A stretch of DNA of 64,000 nucleotides from Purpureocillium takamizusanense (lineage: Eukaryota > Ascomycota > Sordariomycetes > Hypocreales > Ophiocordycipitaceae). Position 1 is the first letter of the stretch; every line of letters begins with the position of its first letter. The notes beneath the pieces are model-generated. The model was not told the DNA's origin, searched no databases, and saw only the letters and a list, made by a program, of their open reading frames with translations. A program made the translations under genes and the position numbers. Of the stretch, positions 1 to 8,532 are shown piece after piece. The DNA is taken from positions 5,642,001 through 5,706,000 of the forward strand of contig NC_063069.1 of assembly GCF_022605165.1 (NCBI RefSeq), given 5' to 3'.

Positions 1-680
1 AGGGACGCGGCGAGGGCGGCGTCGCAGCCGTGCGTGCGCCCGGATGGGGCCGTGGGGTCGGCGTAGATGCGCCCCGCGATGTTGAACGTATCGAGGCAGA
101 TGCCAAAGTTGGGGCGCGCGACCCTCTCGACGACGTCCCAGCTCGCCTCCCAGGTGTCGACGCGGGTGCCCCAGCAGAGGGCCTCGTACGCGAAGCGGAT
201 CACGGGCGTCGAGGCGAGACCAATGTCGGCGAGGACGCGAAGGTCGTCGGCGATGGTGGCCATGTCGTCGGTCAGCTCTGAGACGGCGAGGAAGCTGCTC
301 GGCAGGCATATCAGATCGGTCCCGAGCGCGTGCGCCAGCCGCACCCAGAAGCGCATCTCCTGCACCCGGCGCGCGTGCAGATCCCTGTCCAGGAGCCCCT
401 CGTAGTGCGTAAAGGGCTGGAGGCAGATGATTTCGAGGGCGCGGTCGGCGCAGAGTCTGCGGATGGAGGCGGCGGCGGATAGTTGGTCGGCCTGGGTGTC
501 GCCGCTGCTGCCGCCGCTGCTGCTGACGGACATGTCACGCGCGAGGGCGACGAGGTCCTCGTAGAAGAGCTCGATGCCTGTGAAGCCGTGTCTGCTTGCC
601 GCGTCGAGCTTGTGGACGAGGGAGTGGCCGGCGAAGCACCGGCCGAGAGACATGGTGCAGACGGCGCGCTTGATGGCCAT
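1..680 (-). CDS. qa-4: 3-dehydroshikimate dehydratase, partial (3' end outside window)
   Basis: Converts 3-dehydroshikimate to protocatechuate in the cytosol, the last step before ring cleavage in quinate catabolism. The minus-strand frame stays open from the ATG at 680 (good context, CACCATGG) to the window edge, giving 226 residues of an expected ~350. The N-terminus (KRAVCTMSLGRCFAGHSL, then GFTGIELFYEDL) is typical of QA-4/QutC sugar-phosphate-isomerase-like TIM barrels. Glu166 in FAYEALCWG and Asp197 in CLDTFNIAGR sit where the family binds its divalent metal. A short Ser/Gly-rich loop (about residues 52-60) looks like a local insertion. It is divergent from qa-3, sharing an 889-bp promoter with an activator-like site. 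The identification is firm; the C-terminus cannot be judged. Confidence 0.9.
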   Translation of the reverse strand, partial: MAIKRAVCTMSLGRCFAGHSLVHKLDAASRHGFTGIELFYEDLVALARDMSVSSSGGSSGDTQADQLSAAASIRRLCADRALEIICLQPFTHYEGLLDRDLHARRVQEMRFWVRLAHALGTDLICLPSSFLAVSELTDDMATIADDLRVLADIGLASTPVIRFAYEALCWGTRVDTWEASWDVVERVARPNFGICLDTFNIAGRIYADPTAPSGRTHGCDAALAAS

Positions 681-885
681 GGTGACGGAGGTGCCGTGCA
701 GTAAAGTCAACTCGGGCAACCTGTTCCGTGGCAAAGTCGAGGTCCACCACTTGATATCCATGCATGCCGCCTTGGGTTCCTGTATCTACGAAGCCAACCT
801 CCAAGGAGAGTTGAGAGGCCAACGACGGCATCCACGGTGGTTCGGGCAGCACTCGTGTACGGGCATGAGGCGGGACAGTCGTCGT

Positions 886-901
886 GGATAAAGACTATGG
901 G
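886..901 (+). promoter_or_regulatory. Half-site like the QA-1F/QUTA operator
   Basis: The left half GGATAA plus spacer (GGATAAAGACTATGGG) resembles the activator consensus GGRTAARYRYTTATCC, but the right half does not match. It lies 206 bp upstream of the qa-4 start. Weak on its own; listed because the stronger site at 1128 begins with the same ten bases. Confidence 0.25.
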
Positions 902-1127
902 GGGTAGGAGAGGGGATGAAGGCGCAGCCACCGGATGCGCAACGCCGCCCTCAATCACCATGGTATCATCACACCATCTGGCATTCAGCCTATGCAACCA
1001 GAGCAACCCTCACGGGTCAGGTTCGTCGTCGTCGTTTTGGCGGAGACGGTTCGGATGCGACGCGGCTTTGGTGCCGCCGTCGAGAGGATTACCCAACTAG
1101 GCAGGTGGCGCACGGCGGCCGGGAGGG

Positions 1128-1143
1128 GGATAAAGACTTAGCC
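1128..1143 (+). promoter_or_regulatory. Candidate QA-1F/QUTA activator binding site
   Basis: GGATAAAGACTTAGCC agrees at 14 of 16 positions with the Neurospora qa activator consensus GGRTAARYRYTTATCC as I remember it. It sits 448 bp from the qa-4 start and 427 bp from the qa-3 start, so it could serve both genes. Confidence 0.55.
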
Positions 1144-1442
1144 GCCGGGCGGGGCGGATCCCGCTGCAGCCCGTGCGGAGCCCCGGACCCACTCCGCCGG
1201 CTCCGTCCAGCCCAGCGGGGGAAGAAAGAGTGCGCCGCGCCGCTGGCTGGCTGGAGGCTTTTGCTGCGGATATTTGTTGTCGAGGGGAGTTTCGTTTGAG
1301 GCACTGATGAGAGCCGCCCTATTCATTCTATCGGCGCTCTTCCTGTCGCCCATGGACCCGCTACGAACATTTCGGCACCCTGGGTTCGCTAACTAGTGAG
1401 TGCGTAGCCGCCGGCACTGCATATGAGGGAGCGACGGTCCAG

Positions 1443-1470
1443 CCACACCACACCACACCACACCACACCA
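1443..1470. repeat. CCACA pentanucleotide run
   Basis: About five tandem copies of CCACA/ACCAC lie 100 bp upstream of the qa-3 ATG, probably in its promoter or 5' leader. Confidence 0.8.
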
Positions 1471-1569
1471 GCGAGCGAGCGGCCCCTTTAGAGTAGAACG
1501 ACAGCGCCGGCAAGATACAACGGACGGCAGCAGCGGCAAAGTACGAAGACGACGACGGGCGCAGCGGCC

Positions 1570-1905
1570 ATGGCACTGCAGCGGGCGACTCCCCACGGCG
1601 GCGCGACGACGCAGCAGCCCGCGGCGGCGGCCCCCTTCCTCCTCGGCGAGGAGCAGCTCGTGCGCGAGACGTCCGCCCTGGATAAGCACGGCTATCTCTT
1701 CGGCCAGAAGATTACGCACTCGCTCTCGCCGTTTCTGCACCAGGTCATCTACGAGAGCTTGGGGCTGCGATGGGGCCAGGTGCGGCTCGACTCGTGCGAC
1801 ATGGAGCTCTTTCTGCGGCTCGTCCGGCACCCTGACTTTTACGGCACGCTTTTCCCCCTCCCCTTACTTTCCCTGGCTTCCTTTCTTGTTCAAGAGGATG
1901 ATGTG

Positions 1906-1953
<48 letters not shown>

Positions 1954-3013
1954 GCCTGCTGACTGACCACCGGACGGATCGATAGGCGCCTCGGTGACCA
2001 TGCCCAACAAGGTCGCCATCCTGCCTCACCTCGACCTCATGACCGACGAGTGCCGCGCCGTCGGCGCCTGCAACACCCTCTTCCTGCAGTACCCCCACGA
2101 CGACGACGACGACGACGACGACGACCCGACCGACCGACAGCAGCAGCAGCAGCAGCAGGGACAGCAGGGACGACAACGACAAGGACGAACCCGACGCCCT
2201 CTCCTCTGCGGCGCAAACACCGACGTCGTCGGCGTCCGCGACTCCTTCCTGCGCAACGTCGCCGACCCGGCCCTCGTGTACCACGACCGACCCGCGCTCG
2301 TCATCGGCGGCGGCGGCGCCGCCCGCAGCGCCATCTACGCCCTCGCCCGCTGGATGCGCGCCACGGACATTTACCTCGTCAACCGCGACGCCGACGAGGT
2401 GGAGGGCCTGATGCGCGACTACCGCGCCGCGGCGGTGGGCGGGTGCAGCGGCGGTGGTGGCGAGACGCTCGTGCACGTCGCCACGGAGGAGCAGGCGCGT
2501 CGGCTGCCCGCCCCGGGGGCGATTGTCGCGTGCGTGCCGGACGTGGCGCCGCGTACCGACGGGGAGAAGTTGGCGCGGCGCATTGTTGAGGTGTTTCTGG
2601 CCAAGCAGAGGGGGAGGAGGCGGCGGGAGTGGCACGGCGCGGAGGAGGAGGAGCAGCAACAGCAGCAGCAGCAGGAGGAGAAGGAGCAGGAGGAAGAGAA
2701 GCAGCAGCAGGAGGAGAATGACGACGACGACTATGATGGCCATGACAGGAGCGACGACGCGGCCACGCCCCCCCCGCGGCGCACCAAGGGCGCCATGCTC
2801 GACATGTGCTACAACCCCACGCCCTTCACCGCGCTGGGCGCCCTCGCCGAGCGGCACGGCTGGCAGGTCATCCTGGGCACCGAGGCGCTCGTATGGCAGG
2901 GCCTGGAGCAGGACCGGTACTGGACGGGGAGGCCTGTCGACGAGCTGCCCGTGGACAAGGTCAAGGCGGCCATTGCGGCGAGCGTGGCGCAGACATCGCA
3001 GTCGAGGCTTTAG
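1570..3013 (+). CDS. qa-3: Quinate/shikimate 5-dehydrogenase with low-complexity insertions
   Basis: NAD(P)-dependent oxidation of quinate or shikimate to the 3-dehydro acids, cytosolic. Exon 1 is 1570-1843 and exon 2 is 1986-3013. The 142-bp intron appears to start with GC rather than GT (TAC G|GCACGC) and ends GATAG, restoring [14 protein letters not shown]. Protein 433 aa. Family motifs in order: [12 protein letters not shown] (substrate serines), [10 protein letters not shown] (catalytic Lys), [19 protein letters not shown] (Asp), Rossmann [10 protein letters not shown], and C-terminal [10 protein letters not shown]. Two unusual insertions interrupt the fold: an Asp tract plus Gln tract between CNTLF and GANTD, and a long Glu/Gln/Asp segment before [15 protein letters not shown]. 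Both come from trinucleotide repeats and probably form loops. It is divergent from qa-4. Confidence 0.88.
1908..1950. repeat. (GA)n microsatellite inside the qa-3 intron
   Basis: About 21 uninterrupted GA units in the intron, 36 bp from its 3' end. A similar tract lies in the first intron of the DUF4360-type gene at 54181-54216. Confidence 0.95.
2097..2158 (+). repeat. Coding GAC and CAG trinucleotide repeats in qa-3
   Basis: Consecutive GAC codons (Asp) are followed by CAG codons (Gln). They expand the loop between the CNTLF and GANTDVVG motifs. A second GAG/CAG-rich coding block covers about 2638-2735. Confidence 0.9.
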
Positions 3014-3404
3014 TTTAGCGCTGCTTTGAAGAGATAAAAATATTATAAATAGGTATAGAGTACAGCACACAATACGCGTGTCACTGCGGCGTGTGTCTGC
3101 GTGGCGGGCCATCATGGACGACGACGAGGTGCACTTAAGAGGCTTGTGTCAACACATCTCCCTCCGGCCATCTGTGCCACGAGATCGCGGCACGCCGCGA
3201 CTGAATTCGAGCAACGCACGGGCATGTCGCGAACAGCCAGTCGCACAAAGTAAAACATAAACAAGCCAACAAGCTCAAAAGGCAATGCATGTCCTCGTCT
3301 CAGCATCGCCTGCTTTGGTTTGGCACCGACGTGCATTCTTCATTGGAAAGCGACAACGAGGTAGGTGCCTGCGACACACAACACTCCATCGGATACACAT
3401 ACGA
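3014..3404. other. Intergenic, convergent 3' ends of qa-3 and qa-y
   Basis: The 391 bp between two stop codons presumably hold both 3' untranslated regions. An AT-rich run (AAAAATATTATAAATAG) just after the qa-3 stop could help 3'-end formation. No gene seen. Confidence 0.5.
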
Positions 3405-5113
3405 CTACTTTGTAACCGCCGTCATGCTGTCCCGCGACTCAATCTGCTCCGCACCGCTGGCCTTCTCCTTGTCCCACCCGACGACGCCTCGCGCATTGTT
3501 GCGAAAGTCGGCATCCTCCATCTGCAGCTCCTGCATGAGCATCTCGTTGGCCCGCCACGTCGGCTTCGTCTTGAACAAGCGGTCCATGGCCTCGAGCGGC
3601 AACGACTTGGTCTCCGGGACGCAGAAGAAGACGAAGACGACCGAGATGATCATGAGCGACGCGAAGAACATGTAGACGCCGTAGCCCCATGCGTCAAACA
3701 TTTGCTCCGTGAACCGCGAAATGATAAAGTTCCAGAACCAGTTGTTCGCCGCCGCATTGGCCTGGCCCAGGGACCGCGTGTTCTGGTCAAACATTTCCGA
3801 GTTGATGACCCACGGCGTGCCGTTCCACGACGGAGTGTAAAACGCCGTCCAGAGGTAGAAGAAGAAGATGGCGGCAATGCCTCCAGACGACAGCCCGCCG
3901 CTATTGCTCTGGTTGGCACTGACGCTGGAAAGTTTGACGTACACTCCGATGAACCACATGCACAGCGAGCCGCCAACTGCCCCAATCATAAGGAGCTTGC
4001 GGCGGCCTACGTGGTCGATGAGAACCAGAAGCCAGATGATGGTCAGGACCGTCTTTACGACTCCGAATATGCCCGTCGTCATGAAGCTGGTGTTGGTGCC
4101 GCGAACACCGATGCTGCGGAAGACGGTGGGGCTGTAGTAATTGATGGCATTGATGCCGGAACCTTGACTCGTTTGTTATTAGCATGCATGGCCACCTTAT
4201 CAACGGCAGGGAGCCGCGCCGTACCGTTTTGGAAGACGAAAAGCAAGGCGCCGAGCAGAAATCTCCACTGGATCCTCCTCTCCTTGAGTGAGAGAAACGG
4301 CTTCCAGAATCCGGCACCCACCTCTCGCCGGTAGCGCTCCAAGTCGTCGTCGATGTAGCTGATCTCTTCCACCATGTAAATGTCGTTTCTATCCAAGTTG
4401 CGCATCCAGCAGAGACCATTGATGGCCTCCTCGCGCTTGCCCTTGGAAAAGAGCCAGCGTGGGGACTCGGGGATGAGCAGCGCGCCGACGAGCAGCAGCC
4501 CACCGGGGATCAGCTGCACAGCAAAAGGGATAAGCCACTGCGACCGGCTCGGCGCCATGGTGGTGTTGACGCCGTAGTTGATCCAAAACCCGACGAGACC
4601 GCCAATCTGCCAGCCGAGCTCGTACAGCCCGACAAGCCGGCCACGCACCGCAGGCGGGGACAGCTCCGAAATGTAAATGGGCGTCATGTTGGAGCAGCCG
4701 CCCACTCCGAACCCGGCCAGGACGCGCCCGCCGATGATGAGTCCCGTCCCACGATCTCCCGTTGCCCCCAGCATCATGCCAGCGCCGACCATGAAGATGG
4801 CGGCGAACAGCAGCAGCGACTTGCGCCGCCCCCAAAAATAGCTCGAGGCAAAGGCCGCCAAGCTGCCGAAGAAGGCGCCCGCCTGGTAGACGGACACAAT
4901 GTTTGACTTGAGCAGGGACAGATCTGATGCCGAGTACTGGGCAAACTTAAATTCGGCGGTGAAGGAGGGTAAGGCGAGCGTGGTGCCGATAAAGGCCGAG
5001 TCATATCCGATCATGCACGAGGCAAACGACGCGGTGGCGGCACAGACATAGACGCGCCAGTTGTAGACGGCCTTGGGCGTCGGCCGATCCTCCTTGAGGG
5101 CCAAAATGGTCAT
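3405..5113 (-). CDS. qa-y: Quinate permease, MFS sugar-porter family
   Basis: Plasma-membrane uptake of quinate by proton symport. Exon 1 is 5113-4225 and exon 2 is 4162-3405, with a 61-bp GTACGG...TCAAG intron; the junction gives FQNGSGINAINYY. Protein 548 aa, normal for QutD/QA-Y. The start MTILALKEDRPTP was preferred over an ATG 81 bp upstream because it matches the family N-terminus. Twelve hydrophobic segments are expected. Sugar-porter motifs include GRVLAGFGVGG, VRGRLVGLYELGWQIGG, PESPRWL, GRRKLL and the C-terminal PETKSLPLE. An activator-like site lies upstream at 5439-5454. It is convergent with qa-3 and has the same orientation as qa-1F. Confidence 0.93.
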
Positions 5114-5627
5114 GATGGGCGATGCGGCAAGTACGGCCAAGAGGTAGGAGGCGACAACGGAGCCCTTGAGGAGGCAGCGCCCGTCAACGCCCATGCAGTT
5201 GACTTATATGGCGACGGCTCCGAGGCAAACGTGCATGGACGAGAATTGACGAGTGTGCCCCCTGCTGGGTTGCTGCCGATCCAACAACCCCATGGGGACG
5301 GCACTCACTCAGCCACAAGAAGATGCACTGGCTGGGGTGCGGGGGGTGTTGACACTGCAGAGGGCGTGGCATTTTCGAGAAGCTCTGTCTGGCTGGACCA
5401 AGGTGTCCGAGTGCGTGTGGAGCCCCTCGATAGTGCGGGGATAAACAAAGATCCTGCGCCACGAGGGCGGACATTCAGCCGACACGACGCCCCCGCGAGA
5501 ACTGCTAAACGCCAAGGCAACCTCTCTGCAGCGGTTGGCAAGGGGGTAGCGTCGACGGCCGTGTGTCGAGACGCCGGGGCATGGAGGCGCGTGGATGGAT
5601 CAAGGAACCGATGCATCGTATCAATAT
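5114..5627. promoter_or_regulatory. qa-y promoter and qa-1F 3' region
   Basis: These 514 bp lie upstream of qa-y and downstream of the qa-1F stop. They contain the operator-like sequence at 5439-5454. No additional gene seen. Confidence 0.5.
5439..5454 (+). promoter_or_regulatory. Candidate QA-1F/QUTA activator binding site upstream of qa-y
   Basis: GGATAAACAAAGATCC agrees at 13 of 16 positions with GGRTAARYRYTTATCC, mismatching only in the centre and keeping both outer half-sites. It is 326 bp upstream of the qa-y start. Confidence 0.5.
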
Positions 5628-7847
5628 TCAACCGCCGAAATCTCCCTGAAACATCTCGCCCAGATCGCAGCCCGGCGCGAAGCCGAGGTTGACCATGAAC
5701 TGGGGGTCCATGCCGATGCCGTCGGTGTAGTCGATGGTACCAAGCTCTTCCAGAATGGCATCGTAGTCAATGCCCTGGCTGAGCGGACCAAGGGCTGAAA
5801 AGACTGCACCGGGCTGCCGGGCATCTGCCAACCGCTCTCGCAAAGGACCACTCTCGTGGCCCTCGGATGCCAGAGACCGGAACCGAGACGGAGGTGAGGC
5901 GAAGTAATCCGTGACGGGTGGAGGGATGTTGATGGGCCCATTTGCGTCGGTTGGGAGCAATCTATAACCCGGGGAGATGATGGGCTCCGCTGGCAATCCC
6001 TGCCCTGCACCCAACCGCTCAGAGTTCCAACGACGTTGGGTAAACGATGGCAGGTCGCCCGCGTCGTTCGGGAATTCCGGTCCTGGCACTGCTGCTGCCG
6101 GCGGAGAATGGCTCACACGAGAGCCGTCGCCCGCCTCCTGCGCCCAAACCGCATTCAGCCTACTTAACGTAGAAGTCCACCGTTTTCTCTCCGATTCATG
6201 CATGTCCATGGTGCCGCTGGTTTGCACAAGGTGCAACAGAGCACCAATGAGTGGTGGTGTGCCGCAAGCCCCGAAATTGCTGAGGCTGGCCTCGACGACT
6301 TCCAAAACGTTGGATAGAAGCGATGAGCGGTGAGCGGGGACGAGCCGCACAGTTGTCGCCAGGAACATGACCTTGACCAGGTAGGCAGACGGCAGCATCG
6401 GAGTGGATCCGCCTGAAATCAGAGAGTTGCAGAAGCTGAACTGGGGCCGCAGACATTGCACGAGGTCGTCCGTGTTTGCTGTCGTGTTCGACGTCTGGTC
6501 CATGCGCGGGTCTGCGGCACCAGCAAGGATGCGCGCGAGCTGGCGCAGCTGGCCCAAGGTAGCCACAGGGTACGTCTTGGGTGCCCGAGCCGCTTCGCTA
6601 CGAAATGGACCATGGCCAAATCCGTACACGGGCGTCCAACTTTCGGATGACTTCGTCTCGGTGGAAAGAGTGGTGAATGAGCGCACATCTTGGGTTGATT
6701 CAGCAAGCTGTGGCGACTGCCGCAAGCAAGCAGAGGTGACTGCGTCGAAGACGACGCAGGCGTCCAACAGCGACTCGGAGTGTGATGTCGCCAAGATAGC
6801 GGAGTCGGTCGATTGCAGATGGTTGAGTATTCTTGCAGCTCTCCCAACCAGCAGCGAGGCCGCAAAGGGACTTCCGCGACCGATGAGTATCAGGGCGTGG
6901 AGGAGAGTTGCGCGGATGACGGACGTGTCAAACGGTCCATCTTCGGGCGGCAGAAAGCTGCGGGCGATGGCTAAGATGCGAGTCGGCGTTCGATCCGGGT
7001 TGGTGGACGCGCTGCGCGACTGCGCGTCTTGGAAGGAAGCAACGCTCAAGGCCGCCCAGAGCTCGGCATATCGCGAGACAGTCGACTCGCCCTCATGCGA
7101 GCTGTGGGGGACTGCGTAGGCGTCATATTCTGCGGCTGCTGCGAACAAGTCATTCTTGCTCGATATTGGCAGCCAACAATGCGTGTAAGCTATGTATATC
7201 TCGATGAGGCGTTGCCAGTTATACGGCAACTGGGGCCGATGTCTGGCTTCTTCAACATCACCAGTGCTCGTCAAATGCGGCATGCGCTCCCGTAGACCTG
7301 TGCTGTACATGGCCGAGGTAGGGGCAGATTCGGCGGGCTTGAGCCAGGAGGGCGAGTCCTGCTCGGTATCCGAGCCGGTCTCTTCAGGCGATGGTTCCGC
7401 GGCCCGTGCCGAGCCATCGGACAAGAGGCGCCCAATTTCTTTGTGCACTCGACTCTTGGTCCAGCGTTTGTGCAAGCGATTGCTTATGTGATCCTTGTTG
7501 ATGATGATGGTTGCGCCGCCTGGCCCGTTGTTATTCTGGCTGAGGAGCTGGTTGAGGGTCTCTTCGGTGCCGGGAACCTGTTCTAGCAGCCACGCGAGGG
7601 ACAGCTCGACGGCTCTCAAGTAGCCCGTTTGCACGCCCCTCTTCTTGGAGGCAGGCGTGTACGAGCATGGTCGGTTCTGCGAGAGACAGGCTCGGCACCG
7701 CGGGCGGGTGCCGTCGCACTTTTCGCGGGCGGCTCTGCATCCATCACAGGCCAGCGAGACGCGCTGTCTCTTGGCGGCAGAAGGTTGCTCGTCCAGTCTC
7801 CTGGATGGGTCTGCGTCGGTTGCGGAGGTCCTCTTCTTGGGCGGCAT
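5628..7847 (-). CDS. qa-1F: Quinate pathway transcriptional activator, Zn2Cys6
   Basis: Nuclear DNA-binding activator of the qa/qut genes. It is a single 739-aa frame starting at the ATG at 7847 (MPPKKRT); the frame extends nine bases further only through a GTG. The binuclear zinc cluster is complete: CDGCRAAREKCDGTRPRCRACL ends with a further Cys before SYTP (spacing C-x2-C-x6-C-x6-C-x2-C-x6-C, residues about 34-61). It is followed by KKRGVQTGYLRAVELSLAW, highly characteristic of QA-1F/QutA. A fungal transcription-factor middle region follows, and the acidic C-terminus (DYDAILEELGTIDYTDGIG) could be the activation domain. It is divergent from the repressor, as in other fungi. Confidence 0.93.
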   Translation of the reverse strand: MPPKKRTSATDADPSRRLDEQPSAAKRQRVSLACDGCRAAREKCDGTRPRCRACLSQNRPCSYTPASKKRGVQTGYLRAVELSLAWLLEQVPGTEETLNQLLSQNNNGPGGATIIINKDHISNRLHKRWTKSRVHKEIGRLLSDGSARAAEPSPEETGSDTEQDSPSWLKPAESAPTSAMYSTGLRERMPHLTSTGDVEEARHRPQLPYNWQRLIEIYIAYTHCWLPISSKNDLFAAAAEYDAYAVPHSSHEGESTVSRYAELWAALSVASFQDAQSRSASTNPDRTPTRILAIARSFLPPEDGPFDTSVIRATLLHALILIGRGSPFAASLLVGRAARILNHLQSTDSAILATSHSESLLDACVVFDAVTSACLRQSPQLAESTQDVRSFTTLSTETKSSESWTPVYGFGHGPFRSEAARAPKTYPVATLGQLRQLARILAGAADPRMDQTSNTTANTDDLVQCLRPQFSFCNSLISGGSTPMLPSAYLVKVMFLATTVRLVPAHRSSLLSNVLEVVEASLSNFGACGTPPLIGALLHLVQTSGTMDMHESERKRWTSTLSRLNAVWAQEAGDGSRVSHSPPAAAVPGPEFPNDAGDLPSFTQRRWNSERLGAGQGLPAEPIISPGYRLLPTDANGPINIPPPVTDYFASPPSRFRSLASEGHESGPLRERLADARQPGAVFSALGPLSQGIDYDAILEELGTIDYTDGIGMDPQFMVNLGFAPGCDLGEMFQGDFGG

Positions 7848-8532
7848 GCTTGACACAAAGGATCAGCAGGCGACACTTGGCTGCAACGGAATGTTGTTTG
7901 CCGGCTTGGACGCGGGGTCGGGTGCCGGCTTCATCGTCGTCCCCCCATGAGGTAGGCCCCAGCGGAAAAAGACGAGGAAGAGGAAGGAGGGCGCTTCTTG
8001 GTTGTCGAGCCAGGCGGCGACGGAGCGATTTTGACGTCGCGCCCCCTGGCGAGGAGCCGCTGTCTTGGTATGGATGTGTGCAAGTCGGTAACGACGACGC
8101 CGTCATTCGCCAACGCGGCAGGCAGACTGGCTGTTGAAGCTGGAGACGGGAGGCAAATCTGGGGTGGGACGATGGATTGGAGGGGCCGCCCCAAAATGAC
8201 CTGAGGGCGGGCGCGGAAGGCGCCGGATAAACCCTCATCCACTGGGCTGGATCTGGGCCTGGCCTTGCCTACTAGCAGGTCTGCGCCTGCCGTGCCACCA
8301 TTGACGCCCCCATCGCGGTTTCCACAGACAATCTCGCCAGCTGAGCAGTGGCAGGCGCCTCCCCGCGGCGGCTCCCTAAATAAGGCACTTCTATCGCTCG
8401 CGCGGCCGCGGTGCCTAAAGGCATCCAATTGATCCATCCATCCCTTCCTTCCACTCGGCATTTCTCGACACCTTCGCAGCGCCGCCGCTGGTCGCGGAAG
8501 ATGACTGTCGCTGCACGGATTGAAGCGACACC
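7848..8532. promoter_or_regulatory. Divergent qa-1F/qa-1S promoter region
   Basis: The 685 bp between the start codons of activator and repressor carry a 14/16 operator match at 8225-8240, suggesting autogenous control. No gene seen. Confidence 0.6.
8225..8240 (+). promoter_or_regulatory. Candidate QA-1F/QUTA activator binding site between activator and repressor
   Basis: GGATAAACCCTCATCC agrees at 14 of 16 positions with GGRTAARYRYTTATCC. It lies 378 bp from the activator start and 293 bp from the repressor start. Confidence 0.55.

Larger units (their letters stand above)
681..1569. promoter_or_regulatory. Divergent qa-4/qa-3 promoter region
   Basis: This 889-bp stretch separates the two start codons and has no supportable gene. 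It contains a 14/16 match to the qa activator site (1128-1143), a weaker half-match (886-901) and a CCACA-type pentanucleotide run (about 1443-1470) close to the qa-3 start. Long overlapping frames here are shadows of GC-rich DNA. Confidence 0.6.

Noticed and set aside
1745..3115. 456-codon minus-strand frame across qa-3
   Set aside because: It is the antisense of trinucleotide repeats and GC-rich coding sequence, giving poly-Leu/Val runs; the plus strand has all family motifs.
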